NCBI GenBank assembly: GCA_030052745.1
Contig: JANBVO010000082.1
Coordinates: forward strand, 1-61,241
DNA: 61,241 nucleotides
Reading direction: 5' to 3'
Origin: Pleurostoma richardsiae
Taxonomy: Eukaryota > Ascomycota > Sordariomycetes > Calosphaeriales > Pleurostomataceae
Shown: positions 1-12,494 of the stretch, piece after piece
Layout of the letters: the number at the start of each line of letters is the position of its first letter
Position numbering within the stretch: position 1 is the first letter of the stretch
Position numbers and translations under genes: made by a program
Notes under the pieces: model-generated
Databases searched by the model: none
Told to the model about the DNA's origin: nothing
What the model saw: the letters and a program-made list of their open reading frames with translations, nothing else

Positions 1-3000
1 ACCGCGGCCAGGAGCGCCTCGCGCTGTTTGGCCCCCGTAAGGAACAGCCGCCGGAAGTAGACGACCTGCATGTTGACGAGGGCGCGCAGCCGCTGGTGCC
101 ACGAGGTGGCGGTCTTGCCTACGCGGACAAGCGCCGCGATGAAAGCCTCGCCCTCGCCCTGCCGCAGCGGGATGTTGGGCAGGTCAAGGTAAACGTCGGT
201 GGCCACGTCTAGGAGCTCCGTGTCCTCATTGACGTCCATCATGTGCAGGAGATGGTCGATAAGCAGGTCCGAGAAGAATGGCACGAGCTGTGTGCACTCG
301 TGCGAGCTGAGCGTCTGGTCCAGCCACTCCAGCACCGTCTTGGAACCGTTGGTGTAGCTGCTAGGCGTCTGCTGCCCAGGGGCGCGCTCGCGCCGCCACT
401 TCTCGAGTCGCGAGAACACTTCTCTGACGGCCGCTGAGAATTCTTCAGGTGGCTGATATGGCCTGAGTCCGATCGACGACTCTTTCTTGTTCTCTTCGAG
501 CAGCGCTGTCACGCTGGGAAACGACTCGTGATATCTTGTCCGGAAGATAGCAGCAATGACTGTGCCTATCGCCTCTCGCACCGACTTGTACGGGTGATCG
601 ATATTCGCCAGGAGATCCTCCAAGATCGGCTTCTCATTGCGGTAGTGCCACCCAGCATCGCTGATTAGGAACTCCAGAAGCTGTACCTTGGACGACTCCT
701 TGAATGCCGCATTCGAAGACATGTCGAGCCTGAAGGAGTTGAGGCTCTCAACGAGCTCATGGGACTTGCGGGGATCTTTAGACCCGATTACAAGGTGCAG
801 ACAAGTCATCCAGTACTGTAAGTTATCGGGGGTGAGATCATCCGCAAGGATGCTGAGCATCATCGGCGCCGCGAACCCCCATGCCTGCTTGCGCAGCTCG
901 ACCGGCTCGTCTGTGCCGCAGAGCAGGAGAGCGCCGAGGATCTCGGACGTCGCACGATGCTGATGCTTATCGCTTCCATCGCCGTAGATGTCCTTGATGA
1001 GCTCCTTGACCTCCTCGAACTTGACCGCAGTGACGCCGTATTGCATGAGGTTGAAGATGTGCATGAGCAGCATCATGTTCTGCATGCGGAAGCGGTCGGC
1101 AGACGCATCTCGAGGCTCCTGTTTCATGTAATCGAAGCATCGAGATACCCATTCCTTTGTTAAGATGCTCCCGACCTGCTCTCGCACCCTCGTCTCCGTC
1201 TCGTCGTAGTCTGTGAAGGGTTTAGGATTCGGACTGACGGCGATGAATTCCTTGCCCCAGACCAGCCAGCCGGGGTGATCACTGTCCACAAAGTACTCCG
1301 CGCCTTCGTCGTACTTCTCAAAGGAAGCTAAGAACTTGCTAGTCCACTCGGGATCGTCGGTCGGAACCTGGATAGTGAGCTTATTGAAGTCTTTCTCCTG
1401 CTCGGTAAGGTACTTTCGGTAGTCGTGACCGTAAACGGCGCGCATGCTGATACTGCTGAAGATGGCCGTGAAGGCCGCCTGGTAGTTCGCTCGCAGGTCC
1501 GGGTGCGGATCGTTCGTGCCATTGGCGACAAGGTCGATGAATTCTGGCGGAGCGAGCGTATCGAACCGTAGGCAGCAGTTAGTCGCAAACGTGGTGCACA
1601 TAAGGGCAATCTTCCAGTGCGCAACCTTCGCCTTCTGTGTCAGCTCAAGACCCAGAGCTGCCTGCTTCTCTTCGACCTTCTCCCGACGCTCCAGGATGAA
1701 GTCATGCCTGCTCTCAATGGCCCGGGAGCAGTTGTCAGTAGGCTTGATCAGGTCGACCGTCTTGCCGTCTACGATGACCATCCTCTTGAATGGCTTTCCA
1801 AAGTCGATCATGGGATTGAAAGTCATGGACACCAGCTGCTGAATGGACGTCTCGTCGACGCTCGCCGCCTCGATATACATGCGCACCAATTCTGGTGCAA
1901 ATCGCCAGTCCTTCATGATCGTCTTGAGAAGAGGCGTGAAGAGCAGTGTAGACATCGCTCCCTTGATCTTGTCGTGATCATTGGCGCCAAGTGCCTTGCG
2001 GAGTCTGCCAAGAATGACGGGAATAACGAGCGGCTGACTCCCAATCAGCACCTTCAAGGAAGAGTCCAGGGCGCCTTGTGCTACTCTCTGTACATCCGCA
2101 TACGACGACGCGCATGACTCCGCCAGGTTGAGGAGAAGCTGCTGGTCCAGGTCGCTCTTTTGGCGATGAGACGCGCTGTATTTGACTCTCTGGAGCTGGT
2201 AGGCATCAGCCCGCTTGATGAGAAGCGGCCGGGGGTACACCTTGCGCAGGCCGCTGATCTTGAAGGGTGAGACATCCGCCTTGTAAGACCTGACAAGCCG
2301 CTCGAGCGGGTGCGCTGAGCGCTCCATGCCTACGTCAATTATCCAGGTCCTGTAGGTGGCATAAAGGGCCGTGAAGCAGGCGACATCATCCTCCTGATTT
2401 GCGTTGAGAAAGGTGTGAGTCTTTGAAAGGAGACGGCCGACATCTTCCCGCAGCTCATGAATCCGCTTGTAGCTCGGGTCATTCGTGTCTGGTGGATAGC
2501 CGGCGGGATATCGGCACTGTCTCCCCAGATCCCCATCCTCGGAAATCTCAGCGAGCGGCTCGTCTGGTTCCATGGCCGCATCTTGATCGTTCCTCTGCAT
2601 ATGCCTCTTCCCCTGTCCGGATGTTCTATCCGGGTCGAACAGCGTCGAGATGCCGGAAGTCACAAACCGCAACTGATTCAAATTCCGCGACACCTCATCA
2701 CCCCACTCCTTGTTTTTGCCCTTTCGGCTCACGGGCGTCTCGTCGCTCATTAACAGCTCGAGACGCCTGGCAGCGGTACCAGCCTGTGATTCGAAGAGCT
2801 CGATGGCGAACTGTATCTCCTCGGGAGAGGGACGATGCCATCGGATAGTCAGATCCGTAGGCGCCGTAGTACGCCCCCAGTCATCGACATCCAGCCCCCT
2901 CTTGACCACGTCTGGTTCATATAGAGCGTTGTCAATAGGATACGTGTGCGTTAAGTTGAGGAGAAGATGGTGGATGTAGCTGGATATGTGGATGGTCGGC

Positions 3001-5278
3001 AGGCCCCGGCACTTCTCCTGCATGTACTGAGCAATGCCGAAGAGCTCGGACCGGTACTTGAGGACTTCGCTTCCGACATGGACGACGCACATGCTGAGCA
3101 AGCTAACGTGCCAGACAAGAGCCCTGTCCCTGGGTAAAACGTCTGCTCCACTGCTGCGATCTGACGCGGCGCCGTTGTAGTCGATCTCCTTGCGGATGTT
3201 GACAATGAGCATCGGGATGAACGCTTTGAGGGTCTTCTCGGGGTTGACCTTGCACAGGGCGTTGCAGATCCAGGCCATCGCGTCTCGAGCCTGATGGACA
3301 ACATGTGTCGACACAAAAGCGGACAGCTTATCGAGAGTCATGTCGAAGAGCTCTGGCGACAAAGTGGCAAAGAGTGGTGTGAGTGCTGCTGGCAGGGTAT
3401 TGATGACATTATCTTCAGGAGACCCTGTGCGGAGGTGGGACGAGTCGGGTAAGTGCTCTAGGAGCGTGAATACTTTGCCGAGCAGAGCAAGGATGAACTC
3501 CCCGAACCCAGCTGTTGACGAACGGACGATGTTCGCCTCGTCCTCGTCGGTCAGCTCCTCGTCGTAGTTGATCTTGACGTCCTGCCCTTCAAGCTCCATG
3601 CGTTCCATTTGTCCCTGTACCCACTGCACCGCCAAGATTGCGTCATGGACCTCGCCGTCTTCATTGGTCAGAGGAACAAATGGAATGCTATAGGCAACGC
3701 TCCGGATGAAGTTAAGCGTGTATTGCGTCTTTCCAAGGTCGTTGACATCGATACCAGGCAACACGAATGCAAGCAGGGCCGTGATGTGGCACCTGAAACC
3801 CTTTTGTTTGGACATGATATTGGCGATCATCTGCAACCCGCAAAGACTTGGTGTCGTGCGGTGGACCTCGACAAGCCCTTGCAAGCTGGGGTAGAATCTC
3901 TGAAGCGCCCCAGGGAGCATAATGCTCGGCTCAAGGTAGGCTAAGCTCTGCAGAGTCGAGCAGTAATAGCTGACCACCATAGGACTCTTGGCGAATAAGC
4001 CCATGAAAGTGACCTCCTTCAATGCTAGCACGAACCGCTTCTTCAGTTCGTCATTGATGCAGCGGTCCTCTGGAGTACCTAACTCCCCACTCTGCTCTCG
4101 GTTCCAGCGCGAAACAAAGATGTCGGTGAGGAAGAAGGTAAGTTGGGCTAGAAAGCTCGTCCATGGCCCTTGGTTGGATGGATGGAAGAATGTGTCGATC
4201 GACTCTAATAACCCCTCGAGATTCGATATGACAGAGCTCTCCTGACCCAGGCACTTGGGAGATAGGGAGTGGGCAATCCAGCGGGCAATCATACGTGGGA
4301 CAGGATACTTATCCTTCAGGAATATGCCAAGGCCAGAATTGCAGTCCAGAGAGGAGTAAGGAGACATAGCCTGGCCCGCCGGTATCTCGGTCAAGCGTAG
4401 AATGGCCGTGAAGACGAGGTCTGACTGTTCCTTGGTCAATATACCGTGCCCACCAAAGGGCGTATGCTGGCACTTGAGGTAGTCCCTCGCCATCCTCGAG
4501 AAGATGTCAATAAAGGCGATGTCGCTGTGTTCAGACCTCGCCATAAGCGACCACAGGTGGAAGAAGGTTGGCACGAAGTCCGAGGGCTGGGACTGCGGCT
4601 CCGTGGGAGGAGCAGCACTGGTGGGAACGAGGAGGTTGATGGCGTCAATTACTGCATATGCGTTGTCCGTGTCTGACATGCTCAGGTACGGCAGGATCTC
4701 CTCGAGCATCTGTCGTCTGTCTTTGGGGTCGAAGTAGGATCGCGTATGCAGGCATAGCCTTGACAGGTGCTTACAAGACATTCTTCGAATAGTTTGATAC
4801 GAGGCAGTCTCGGAGGGGAGTGTGAGTCCCTTGAGTTCCTTCCACAGCGGTCTCCAGTCGAGGATCAAGTCCTTTAGGTAGTGTTTCTTCCTGCAGCGGA
4901 AGCAATCAGCCAACAGGCAGGCATGATTAAGATCGAGGGCAGTACGAGCCTTGCCAGAGTGATGGCCATCTCGACAAAGTCACGACGCTTCAGACCTCCC
5001 ATCCCTGGTGCCAACGCGAGATGGTAATAAAGAGTGACGAGCTTGGCGCGCAGCTCGCGGGTCATCTCGAACTTGAGGTTCAGCCATCCCTGCAGCTCGC
5101 GCGTCCAGTGCAGCGCTCCTGGCGAGTAGTCTTCGGCCTTGACGGTGATATAGAGGTTCTTGAGGATGCCCGCGAGGGCGCTATCGCGCTGATCCTCCTC
5201 CTCGACCGCGAAAGGCAGCCACTCGGGGTAGTCCAATGTCCGCGGCCGGCCGTCCCGTTCACTCGACGTTATTGACAT
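1..5278 (-). CDS. blm10: Proteasome activator Blm10/PA200, 3' end cut by window edge
   Basis: Blm10 (PA200) is a huge HEAT-repeat protein that caps the 20S proteasome and opens its gate. The N-terminus, with WLPFAVEEEDQRDSALAGIL, NLYITVKAEDYSPGALHWTR and LVTLYYHLALAPG, matches the start of fungal Blm10 as I know it. After one intron the minus strand stays open in a single frame to the window edge, giving about 1,740 codons of a protein usually near 1,900-2,000 residues. The C-terminus, where the proteasome-contacting tail lies, is outside the window. The intron is 4891-4949 (59 nt). It ends CTGCAG, but the only join that keeps frame and family sequence (LAR then KKHYL) uses a GC donor. The start at 5278 is the first ATG before the conserved block. 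The gene is divergent from the CAX gene across a 935-bp spacer. Confident on family; the exact donor is inference. Confidence 0.93.
4891..4949 (-). other. GC-AG intron of blm10
   Basis: Read on the minus strand, this 59-nt segment begins GCTCGT after CTGGCAAG and ends GCTGCAG before GAAGAAACAC. Splicing here restores the reading frame. A GT donor at the nearby GTACTG would put the next exon out of frame and reach stops. GC donors usually read GCAAGT, so this one is also weak after the GC. A CTGAT branch-like element lies about 15 nt before the acceptor. Confidence 0.6.
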
Positions 5279-6213
5279 ACTGTCCTTGTTGGCTGTCTCG
5301 CGTAAGGGGGCATGGCCTTGTCGCAGTTAGAGTCAGCAAAAGCTGGGAGTCACGAAAACCGTCATGATTCATGTAGGGTCTTCTCAGTCATGTATTCTGG
5401 TGGTGGTAGGCCCCTGGCCCGCCGCAGCCCCCCCAAAATGCAAGACGAGGCTGTCGAACAGCGGTAACTAACGGATACCGGTCGAGCTCCGAGAAATACA
5501 TGCAAGCGCTGCTGCGGGACATATCTGGGCGTCACACTGCATGTCGCATAGTCAGACTTGGCCCAAAACGGGAATGCGACCGTCGATGGCCGGCTGTGGA
5601 CACCTCGGATGCCACACGACACTTTCAGCGTGGGTGCTGCCAGGCTATACGGCGCCGGAACTTGGGCACCACAACAGAAGCGTCCTGGACGATATTGACC
5701 GGGCAGGTGCAGCTCCTTAGTGTGATGAAAGAGGCGGCCTTCTATTCAGCACACGGGTCCTCAGCACCAAGTCAGCACGGTCAGCTGGAGCCGCCACAAC
5801 CTGATTACGTCGTTAGGCACCAATGGGGAGCGGGGTTTCCTGCCGTGCCTGAGCGAAAATGGTCCCTGCCTACCTACTCCTGATGGGATTGAGGAGGCTG
5901 GGCGGCTGGCGCCCTCCTGACGTGATGCTGACTCGCCGGCTGACCTGTGTCCGACCCCCTACTCTCTACCACCTGCGGATATCCACCAGAAAGCCAGGCC
6001 GCTATCTGCCTTGCCATGCGCTAGGCCCCCGAGCTCTAAGCTTCAGTGGCACGCGCTTCCTTATATCTTCCCCTTCGCAGCCTCCATCGCTTTTGTTCCT
6101 GGCCGCTTCTGTTGTAGCACCCAACGAGACCATCATCGACTTCAGCATATGCACACACGCATAAAACGTTGCCGTAAACATTCATCTTCCACTGCCCATA
6201 TCTGTTCGTCGAC
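5279..6213. promoter_or_regulatory. Divergent promoter region between blm10 and the CAX gene
   Basis: This 935-bp spacer separates two genes transcribed away from each other, so it should hold both promoters and 5' UTRs. No gene is visible; the short open frames show no family signature. Pyrimidine-rich stretches just upstream of 6214 resemble fungal transcription start regions. I could not assign any specific factor site. Confidence 0.6.
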
Positions 6214-8072
6214 ATGCAGACAGTCAACTACGGCAGGGTGAAGAGGGAGGCACACAACCTGAGCCGACGAGCCAACAACGACCGATGGAACATCTTCCGC
6301 CAGATCGCATGGAACAACAGCCGGCCCAAGGCATCCACCTGGGATGTCAGCCAGCTCGAGGCACAGCGTAGAAGGCCTGAGAGAGACATCAACGAAGCAT
6401 GCATGCCAATCAGCCACGTGGAGACCGCGCCGGAATTGGGTCGGCCGCGAGGCGCATCTCTCGAGGTTAGTGGTGAATCGAGCAGAGAGGACTTCGCGCC
6501 GCGCGAACGACAAAACAGCCAGCAGTACAGCGGCGAGACGACCATCTACCCGCCTCAGCCTCCGTTGATACGCCCCGACAGGCACGCGAGGAATCGAAAC
6601 CCAACGCCTACAATAGAGGCAACAGAAGAGAACCCCCAAGGGGGCATGAAGGAGCCCGGGAAAAAGCACAGGTTGTTCAAGCCGGTGGAACCCAAAGAGC
6701 CGTTTACCGTCCGGAATCAGCTCCAGCGCACGTTCTTGAATTCCTGGATCAATGTATTGCTTCTCGCCGCGCCCGTCGGCATCATCCTGGGCGCCGTCCC
6801 TGGCATGAACAAGATCGCTATATTTGTCATCAACTTCATCGCTATCATCCCTCTAGCAGCCATGCTCAGTTTTGCGACGGAGGAGATCGCTCTACGGACG
6901 GGAGAGACCTTGGGTGGCTTGCTGAATGCGACCTTTGGGTAAGTTAATTGTTTGCGTGCACGCTAGGGAACAGAGCTGACCAGACGTCAGCAATGCTGTT
7001 GAGCTCATCGTCGCTATTATCGCGTTGGCCAAGAAGCAGGTCGTTATCGTTCAGACGTCGCTGATCGGCAGTATTCTGTCCAACCTCCTCCTCGTGATGG
7101 GCATGTGCTTCTTCTTCGGCGGCCTCAGAAGACAAGAGCAGTTCTTCAACATCAGGGTCGCTCAGACTGCGGCTGGTATGCTTGCTCTTGCAGTGGCCTC
7201 CATCATCGTCCCCACAGTCTTTGACAAGACCACCTATCAGCCGCAGTCCCAAACCGCGCAGATGTCTCGAGGCACTTCAGTCATCCTCTTGGTCGTCTAT
7301 GCTGGGTACCTGTACTTCCAGCTCAAGACTCACCACTCCGTGCTCAGCGAGGAGAGCCAAAAGGTTCCGATGCGGCCGAGTAAGCACTCTCTGAAGGAGG
7401 GCGCCTTTAAGCAGGCGGTCGTCAACCCCGTTGGCATGATCGGTCACGGCATCCCCGGACAGTCTGACAACGAGAAGCTGTCAAGAATGCTGATGACCCC
7501 GCCGGCCTTGGATGAGGAGGAGGGTGAGGATCCTCAACTCAGCTTCCCCGTTGCCATCGGCACTCTCGTGGGCTCTACGGTCGTCATTGCTTTTTGCGCC
7601 GAGTTCCTCGTCGGCAGCATCGATTATGTCGTGAGCGAGGCGGGTATGAGTGAAGAATTCCTGGGTCTTATTCTTCTGCCTATCGTAGGCAATGCCGCCG
7701 AACACGCCACTGCCGTTACTGTTGCAATCAAGGACAAGATGGATCTCGCCATTGGTGTCGCCGTTGGCTCGAGCATGCAGGTTGCCCTCTTCCTGATCCC
7801 CTTGCTGGTCATCATCGGCTGGATCATGGGCAACGATGCTATGCACTTGAGCTTCGACGCTTTCCAGGTTGCCGTGCTCTTCGTCTCCGTCCTCTTGGTC
7901 AACTACCTCATCGCCGATGGCAAGAGCCACTGGTTAGAAGGGATGCTCTTGATGTGTCTCTATGCCATCATCGCTACTTGCTCGTGGTGTAAGTCTACAT
8001 CCTGTCGATATATTCCCTGCCATGCTGACTTGCGAAGGGTATCCGGACGTCTCTGTTTCTATAAACCGTTGA
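6214..8072 (+). CDS. Vacuolar Ca2+/H+ exchanger, CAX family
   Basis: CAX antiporters use the vacuolar proton gradient to move Ca2+ from cytosol into the vacuole. Three exons, 6214-6938, 6991-7988 and 8038-8072, give 585 residues; introns are 52 and 49 nt with GTAAGT donors. Both signature repeats are present: GNAVELIVAIIALAK from residue 242, created by splice 1, and GNAAEHATAVTVAIKDKMD from about 475. Between them lies an acidic stretch DEEEGED near 415, the usual acidic linker between the two half-barrels. Hydrophobic segments begin near residue 178. The first 165 residues are hydrophilic, Arg- and Pro-rich, and probably a cytosolic regulatory tail of the autoinhibitory kind known in this family (inference). 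The last exon gives SWWYPD and ends 13 codons later. Start choice: first ATG in frame; a later start is possible. Confidence 0.93.
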
Positions 8073-9845
8073 AGATGGGTTCTTCTGCCATGCCCGCCCT
8101 TTATTCATTCCACACTTTCGTGTGTGCCGCCACCCGGCAACCTCCTCGCAGATTCGCTCTTTTATTTCTACACGCGTTCATTGTACATCTCGACCAAGTG
8201 CAGTCATACTCTGATCCATTACCATGTGCACTTGCTCTCTGCCCCTATTCATGATGTTGAGTCGCAAGGTCGGGGGTTCGCCCGAACATATCCTAGTCAC
8301 ATAGCTGCCGGACATAATTCTACCCCTCGTCATGTCATCCCGTCTCCAGCCTAAATCATCTCCGATAGGCCCCCGTGCTAGTATGCTGGAAGTCCGCAAG
8401 ACGACAGCGCTGCTTGAATCGAGCTGACCGCCTGGCGATCCGATCATTCCTGCGTCTGGTGAAGTAGCTAACGAGACGCATGATCGCAGGGGTTGTCTGT
8501 TTCATTCACCCACGAGCTTCGGACGGGGCCGTTGCGCGTGGGTCGGCCGACTAGCAGCGCAATGGCCGGCGGGCCCCACGAGGCAGCGGCGGGCTTTAGG
8601 ATGTCTTCTCCGGTCCGCGGTCTTCAATCATCAGCGGAGTTGTGCTGCTAGAGAGGTGACAGGATGCGACCTCGTCAAAACAGAGGCCACGGTTCAGAGC
8701 TCACGCCGCCAGCTACCAAGATTGCTCAGCGAGGCCTCAGAGCCACGACGCAGGTGCAAACCACAGCGGCCACGTTGCTCTGCCGGAGGATACTTGGAAC
8801 GGCAGCCAGACTCCGGTCGGAGCGGCATGTCCACCCGCATCGCTCGGCGCGGTCACCGGCAGGCGTCCGAATAACCTGTGTGCGTGACCCGCATGCTAAG
8901 ATAGCACTAGGCGTGCGCGCCATGTGAGATGCGCGGCCCATGGAGTTGACCCGCTCTGGGCCGGGTTCCGCACAGGTACCAAGGCTCGAGTCGATCCGTA
9001 GCGTATGCTGACCCCGCCTCAAGGCCAGAGGATGCGCGAACCCCTGAGTGCTGGACCGACCGCCGTGCAGACCCCACCAGATTTCCCAGATCGCGGTCGT
9101 TGTTGGCGCCAGAGATCCTGGGCGGAGACTGGCTATCACCTCGGGCATCGCGTCACGCCAGCGTTGGTCCACCGCAGAGCAGAGCCATTGGCGCTGCCAC
9201 CGACAGGAGCACGAGAAAAAAGGCAGAGTCCTGAACTAGATGTTCAATTCCACGCTGCTATCGCCGTGCATAGACTTCTGTTGCCGTGAGACGTACGTAT
9301 TTCTCAATGGCTGATTGTACATGATAGGTGCGGCCTATTGTCACCGATCGCTGAGCCAAAAGGGCGAAAAAGGGGGAAGAGGTTGCCACGACGAAGTGGG
9401 TCCCCATTGTGCCAGTGTGATAACGAGCTGTGTCACATCATCGCTGGCGTGCCTTTCATGGCCGTCCGCGAGTTCCACGGGTGCATACGCCGCTTGCTGC
9501 TAGCACGACGATATCAGCGCTAGAGACGGCGATGTTACACATTCGGCGCTGCTGGTCGTGTCCGGAATATACCGGCCCGCCTCCTATCCTTTTGGTTCAA
9601 ACACAGGGCGCAGGGGCCGCCCTGACCCGGTAGGGACGAATGTGGTGCCGTTGACTCGATTCAAGACGGTGCCATCAATCCTAATCTAATGCAGCCTTCA
9701 GGCAGCTTTTCATACTCAGTGCCGCCGACAGAAACGGGCACGCCCGCGCAGACCTCAGCAGGTCGCGCCAGACAATTCTTCCCGGCCGGGCGCTCAACGC
9801 AGGAAGACGCTCCTCGGTGGTACCCTCGGGCCTTTCAGCGACATT
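8073..9845. other. Intergenic spacer without a recognisable gene
   Basis: About 1.8 kb follows the CAX gene. Many short overlapping frames exist on both strands because the sequence is GC-rich, but none shows a domain or splice pattern. The first part should carry the CAX 3' UTR. Nothing else was recognised. Confidence 0.6.
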
Positions 9846-11281
9846 ATGCGCTATGAGCTCTTCGTTCGCTTCTTGTCGCATTCGCGCTGCTGGCCATCCC
9901 GCTGGATAGCGGCAGCTTCGACAGCGGTGTCTATAGGCGAAAAGCACCAGGAGGCCGCAAGCGTGCCTGGCGCGTCGGACACATCAGGCAGGAGATTGAG
10001 AACTCACAAGAAAATAGGTACGGCGCCCCTCTGGTATCCATACCGGTCGCTGACTGCCCATAGACTACGCCGGGGACAAATGCGCATGTACGGACGGCTG
10101 CGGAGCGGCGTGCCGGAACCGCCTGGAGTGCCGAGACTGCGACAGTACGAACTGCCGCAACGACCGATGCCAGAATCGCGAGATCACCGAGTGCATCAAG
10201 AAAGGCCAACCCTGCGCTATCGTCGTCTGCGATACGGAGACCCGGGGCAAAGGGGCCAGGGCGAGCCGCGCCCTGAAAGCGAACGAGCTTGTCGGCCTGT
10301 ATCCTGACACGCCATTTAAAAGAAAGAAGCACGGGTTCTTCTTGGTGAAGGTCGACTCCCGGGTTGTAAACGGCGCAAACTCCTCAGCTGGGTGCATCAA
10401 TCACTCTTGCGCATCCAACTGCAACTTGGAAAAGCATACCGTGGAGGGCAGGCTCACGCTTCCTATCAGGGCCAAGAGAGATATTCCCCAGGGCGAGGAG
10501 CTCACCTTCGATTACAACGCCTCAGGCGTTCACTTTAGACGAGCTATTCGAGTGCGAATGTGGCAGTGACAATTGTCGGCGCATCATTGGGCCCGCACTT
10601 GTCCTCGACGGCGGACGCAGGTATCTGACAGTTGAGGGGCAGAAACTCGTCGTCTGGGAATATGGCAGGATACGCCGCGACACGATTTCTCTTCGCATCG
10701 AGATCGTGCATCGCGACCGCATGATGACCCTGAAGGACAGAGACGGGGCGAGCTATCATGGTAGAGCCGCAGGAGACTTCAAGAGCATGCTCGCGAAAGC
10801 CCTCAGCTCCTCGGCTCGAGAAACGGTATCGGATTCGATTCAGGATGGAACAGCTGCCACGAGAGACCGGACTGGAGTTTCGGATGATGCCATTCACGAG
10901 AAGTCGCATGCGGACCCGGAGCGAGGTTCAGATCTGACGGCTAACTGGGAAATGCATACGCGCAAGAGACCTTTTGGATGCGATACACCTGGGTGTGGCA
11001 GAACGTTTGTTCCACGTAATGACGTAAAGGTTCACGAGAGGGCACATAAGCGAGAGGACCCTTTCGCATGTGACGCACCTGACTGTAAGCAAAGGTTTAG
11101 CTGCAAGCAACGGCTAGGGACTCACAAGTGGGCACATATGGGAAAGAAGTCTTTTATATGCGACATCCCTCGGTGTGGCAAAGAGTTTACTCGGCGTGAC
11201 ATTCTGGCTAAACACAAAAGGAGCCAAAGACACAGACGGGTAAGAGTCCCAACGCATTACCGCAGCACAAGCGCCTGTTGA
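9846..11281 (+). pseudogene. SET / post-SET domain followed by three C2H2 fingers, frame broken
   Basis: SET proteins methylate lysines, usually on histones. A Cys-rich AWS-like block (CACTDGCGAAC, then CRDC, C and RCQN) runs from about 10081. A shortened SET domain follows with the core GCINHSCASNC and IPQGEELTFDYN, ending near 10520. The stretch that normally carries EYxGE is compressed. The post-SET motif ECECGSDNC starts near 10550, but one frame over: a 1-nt shift at about 10531, with no intron possible. That second frame continues to 11281 and carries three TFIIIA-type fingers (C-x4-C-x12-H-x3-H) at about 10978-11250. An intron at 10018-10063 fits for the first exon, though a rival frame upstream (KRAWRVGHIRQEIE) looks more SET-like. 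Either a decaying gene or indel errors; the SET identity is firm. Confidence 0.6.
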
Positions 11282-11986
11282 CACGGGAGAAGCAACGTTG
11301 AAGACTCGAAGAATTTAACATCCTTCGTACAGCGAGTGATGCTATTTTCGAAAACCGAGCATGGCTCTAACACAGCCACCGCATCAGCTTCTCTTCACGC
11401 TCGGTATACCGTTGTCTGAACTTTACTTGAGTCCGCCAGCTTCGACCGTGCCCTTCCACGGAGCCAACACGCGTGTCTTTCAGCTTGAAGTCGCTAAGGG
11501 TACCGTCTCCTGTGGAGTGTCATTATGATGTTGGGGGGGGGGAGATACAAGTGACAGATAAGCAATACTCATAGCTTGCTGCAGTCGCCATGAATGTTCG
11601 ACGATGAGGACTTCTACATACAGAAGGAAGAATCAGCATGATCGGCTCTTTCTCCGAGCCGCCGAGAGGGAATTCCCTTCCTGCTCGGGCCCGCACATGG
11701 TTATATCGACGTCAACCTTGTGCCTGGGTTGGTCTGAGTAGCACGGATGATTACGCGGGGAATGGATGGAGCACGCGAAGATGAATGCAAGTGACTTGAC
11801 AAACGAAATCCAATTTCGTAGTATTCCCATTCTCACTCGCCATAAGCCTCCCTCGTTCACCTCTATAAGCTCCGAAAGAAAAGTGAAACGGCTGCCCTGT
11901 CATCGCTCTCCTGACTTATATGCTCCGTCGACTGACGATTCTTACCCTTGGCGGCCTTGGCAGCCTCGGGCGTCAGCGGTATCTGG
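11282..11986. other. Intergenic, includes a 10-G run
   Basis: This is roughly 700 bp between two convergent loci. A run of ten G lies at 11533-11542. No gene or domain was recognised; small frames near 11633-11860 look like chance. Confidence 0.5.
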
Positions 11987-12494
11987 TCAACCGCCGTCTT
12001 GGTCAGCGGGACCACGCTGATGATGGGCAATCGCGGCCGCATCCTCGCCCATGACGCTCCACACCACGTTGTGCTCGCTGTAGCGTTGCACGTTCACAGT
12101 CCCGGTCACATCGTCGTCTTCATTACCCATCGCTGACACATCCTCAGAGCTGGTGTCGGCATTGTCGGTCATGATGATCTGGTCCTCCTCGTCGTTGCAA
12201 TTATCGTCGCCCTGGCGGATGCAGGGGGCGTTTCCGATCTGTTCATGCAGCTCCTTGTCGCCTAGCCGTCTGCGATCAAGCGGTAGCGGCTGGACCACCC
12301 TCACAGGTGCGCATCTCGGCAGTATCCTTCTGAACCCCCTTGGTTTTCACCCTGTCTTCGGTTTTCTTCTCGGCCACGTTGTTGCGCCCTGCCTCCTATA
12401 GCTCCCTGTCGATGAACTCGACGAATTTGTATCCGACATGGAGAGGTCTCCTCGATCTACCACCTTAGACATAATCGGATTCCATCTCTCCTCT
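11987..12494 (-). pseudogene. Coding-like debris downstream of the Est1-like gene
   Basis: Protein-like sequence continues past the Est1-like stop but changes frame repeatedly. One frame (12347-12649) gives NKEGPEAEIRIRDG and RKEERWNPIMSKVVDRG. Another gives YKFVEFIDREL, then a TAG, then RNNVAEKKTEDRVKTKG. A third (11987-12304) gives an acidic tail such as DNCNDEEDQIIMTDNADTS. Codon third positions are GC-biased in each. This is best read as a decayed or mis-joined C-terminus of the Est1-like gene; a 67-nt intron starting GTGAGC near 12670 could link into the first piece. The assignment is inference. Confidence 0.4.

Noticed and set aside
6142-6669. Minus-strand frame of 175 codons
   Set aside because: It is antisense to the first exon of the CAX gene, which has splice and family support.
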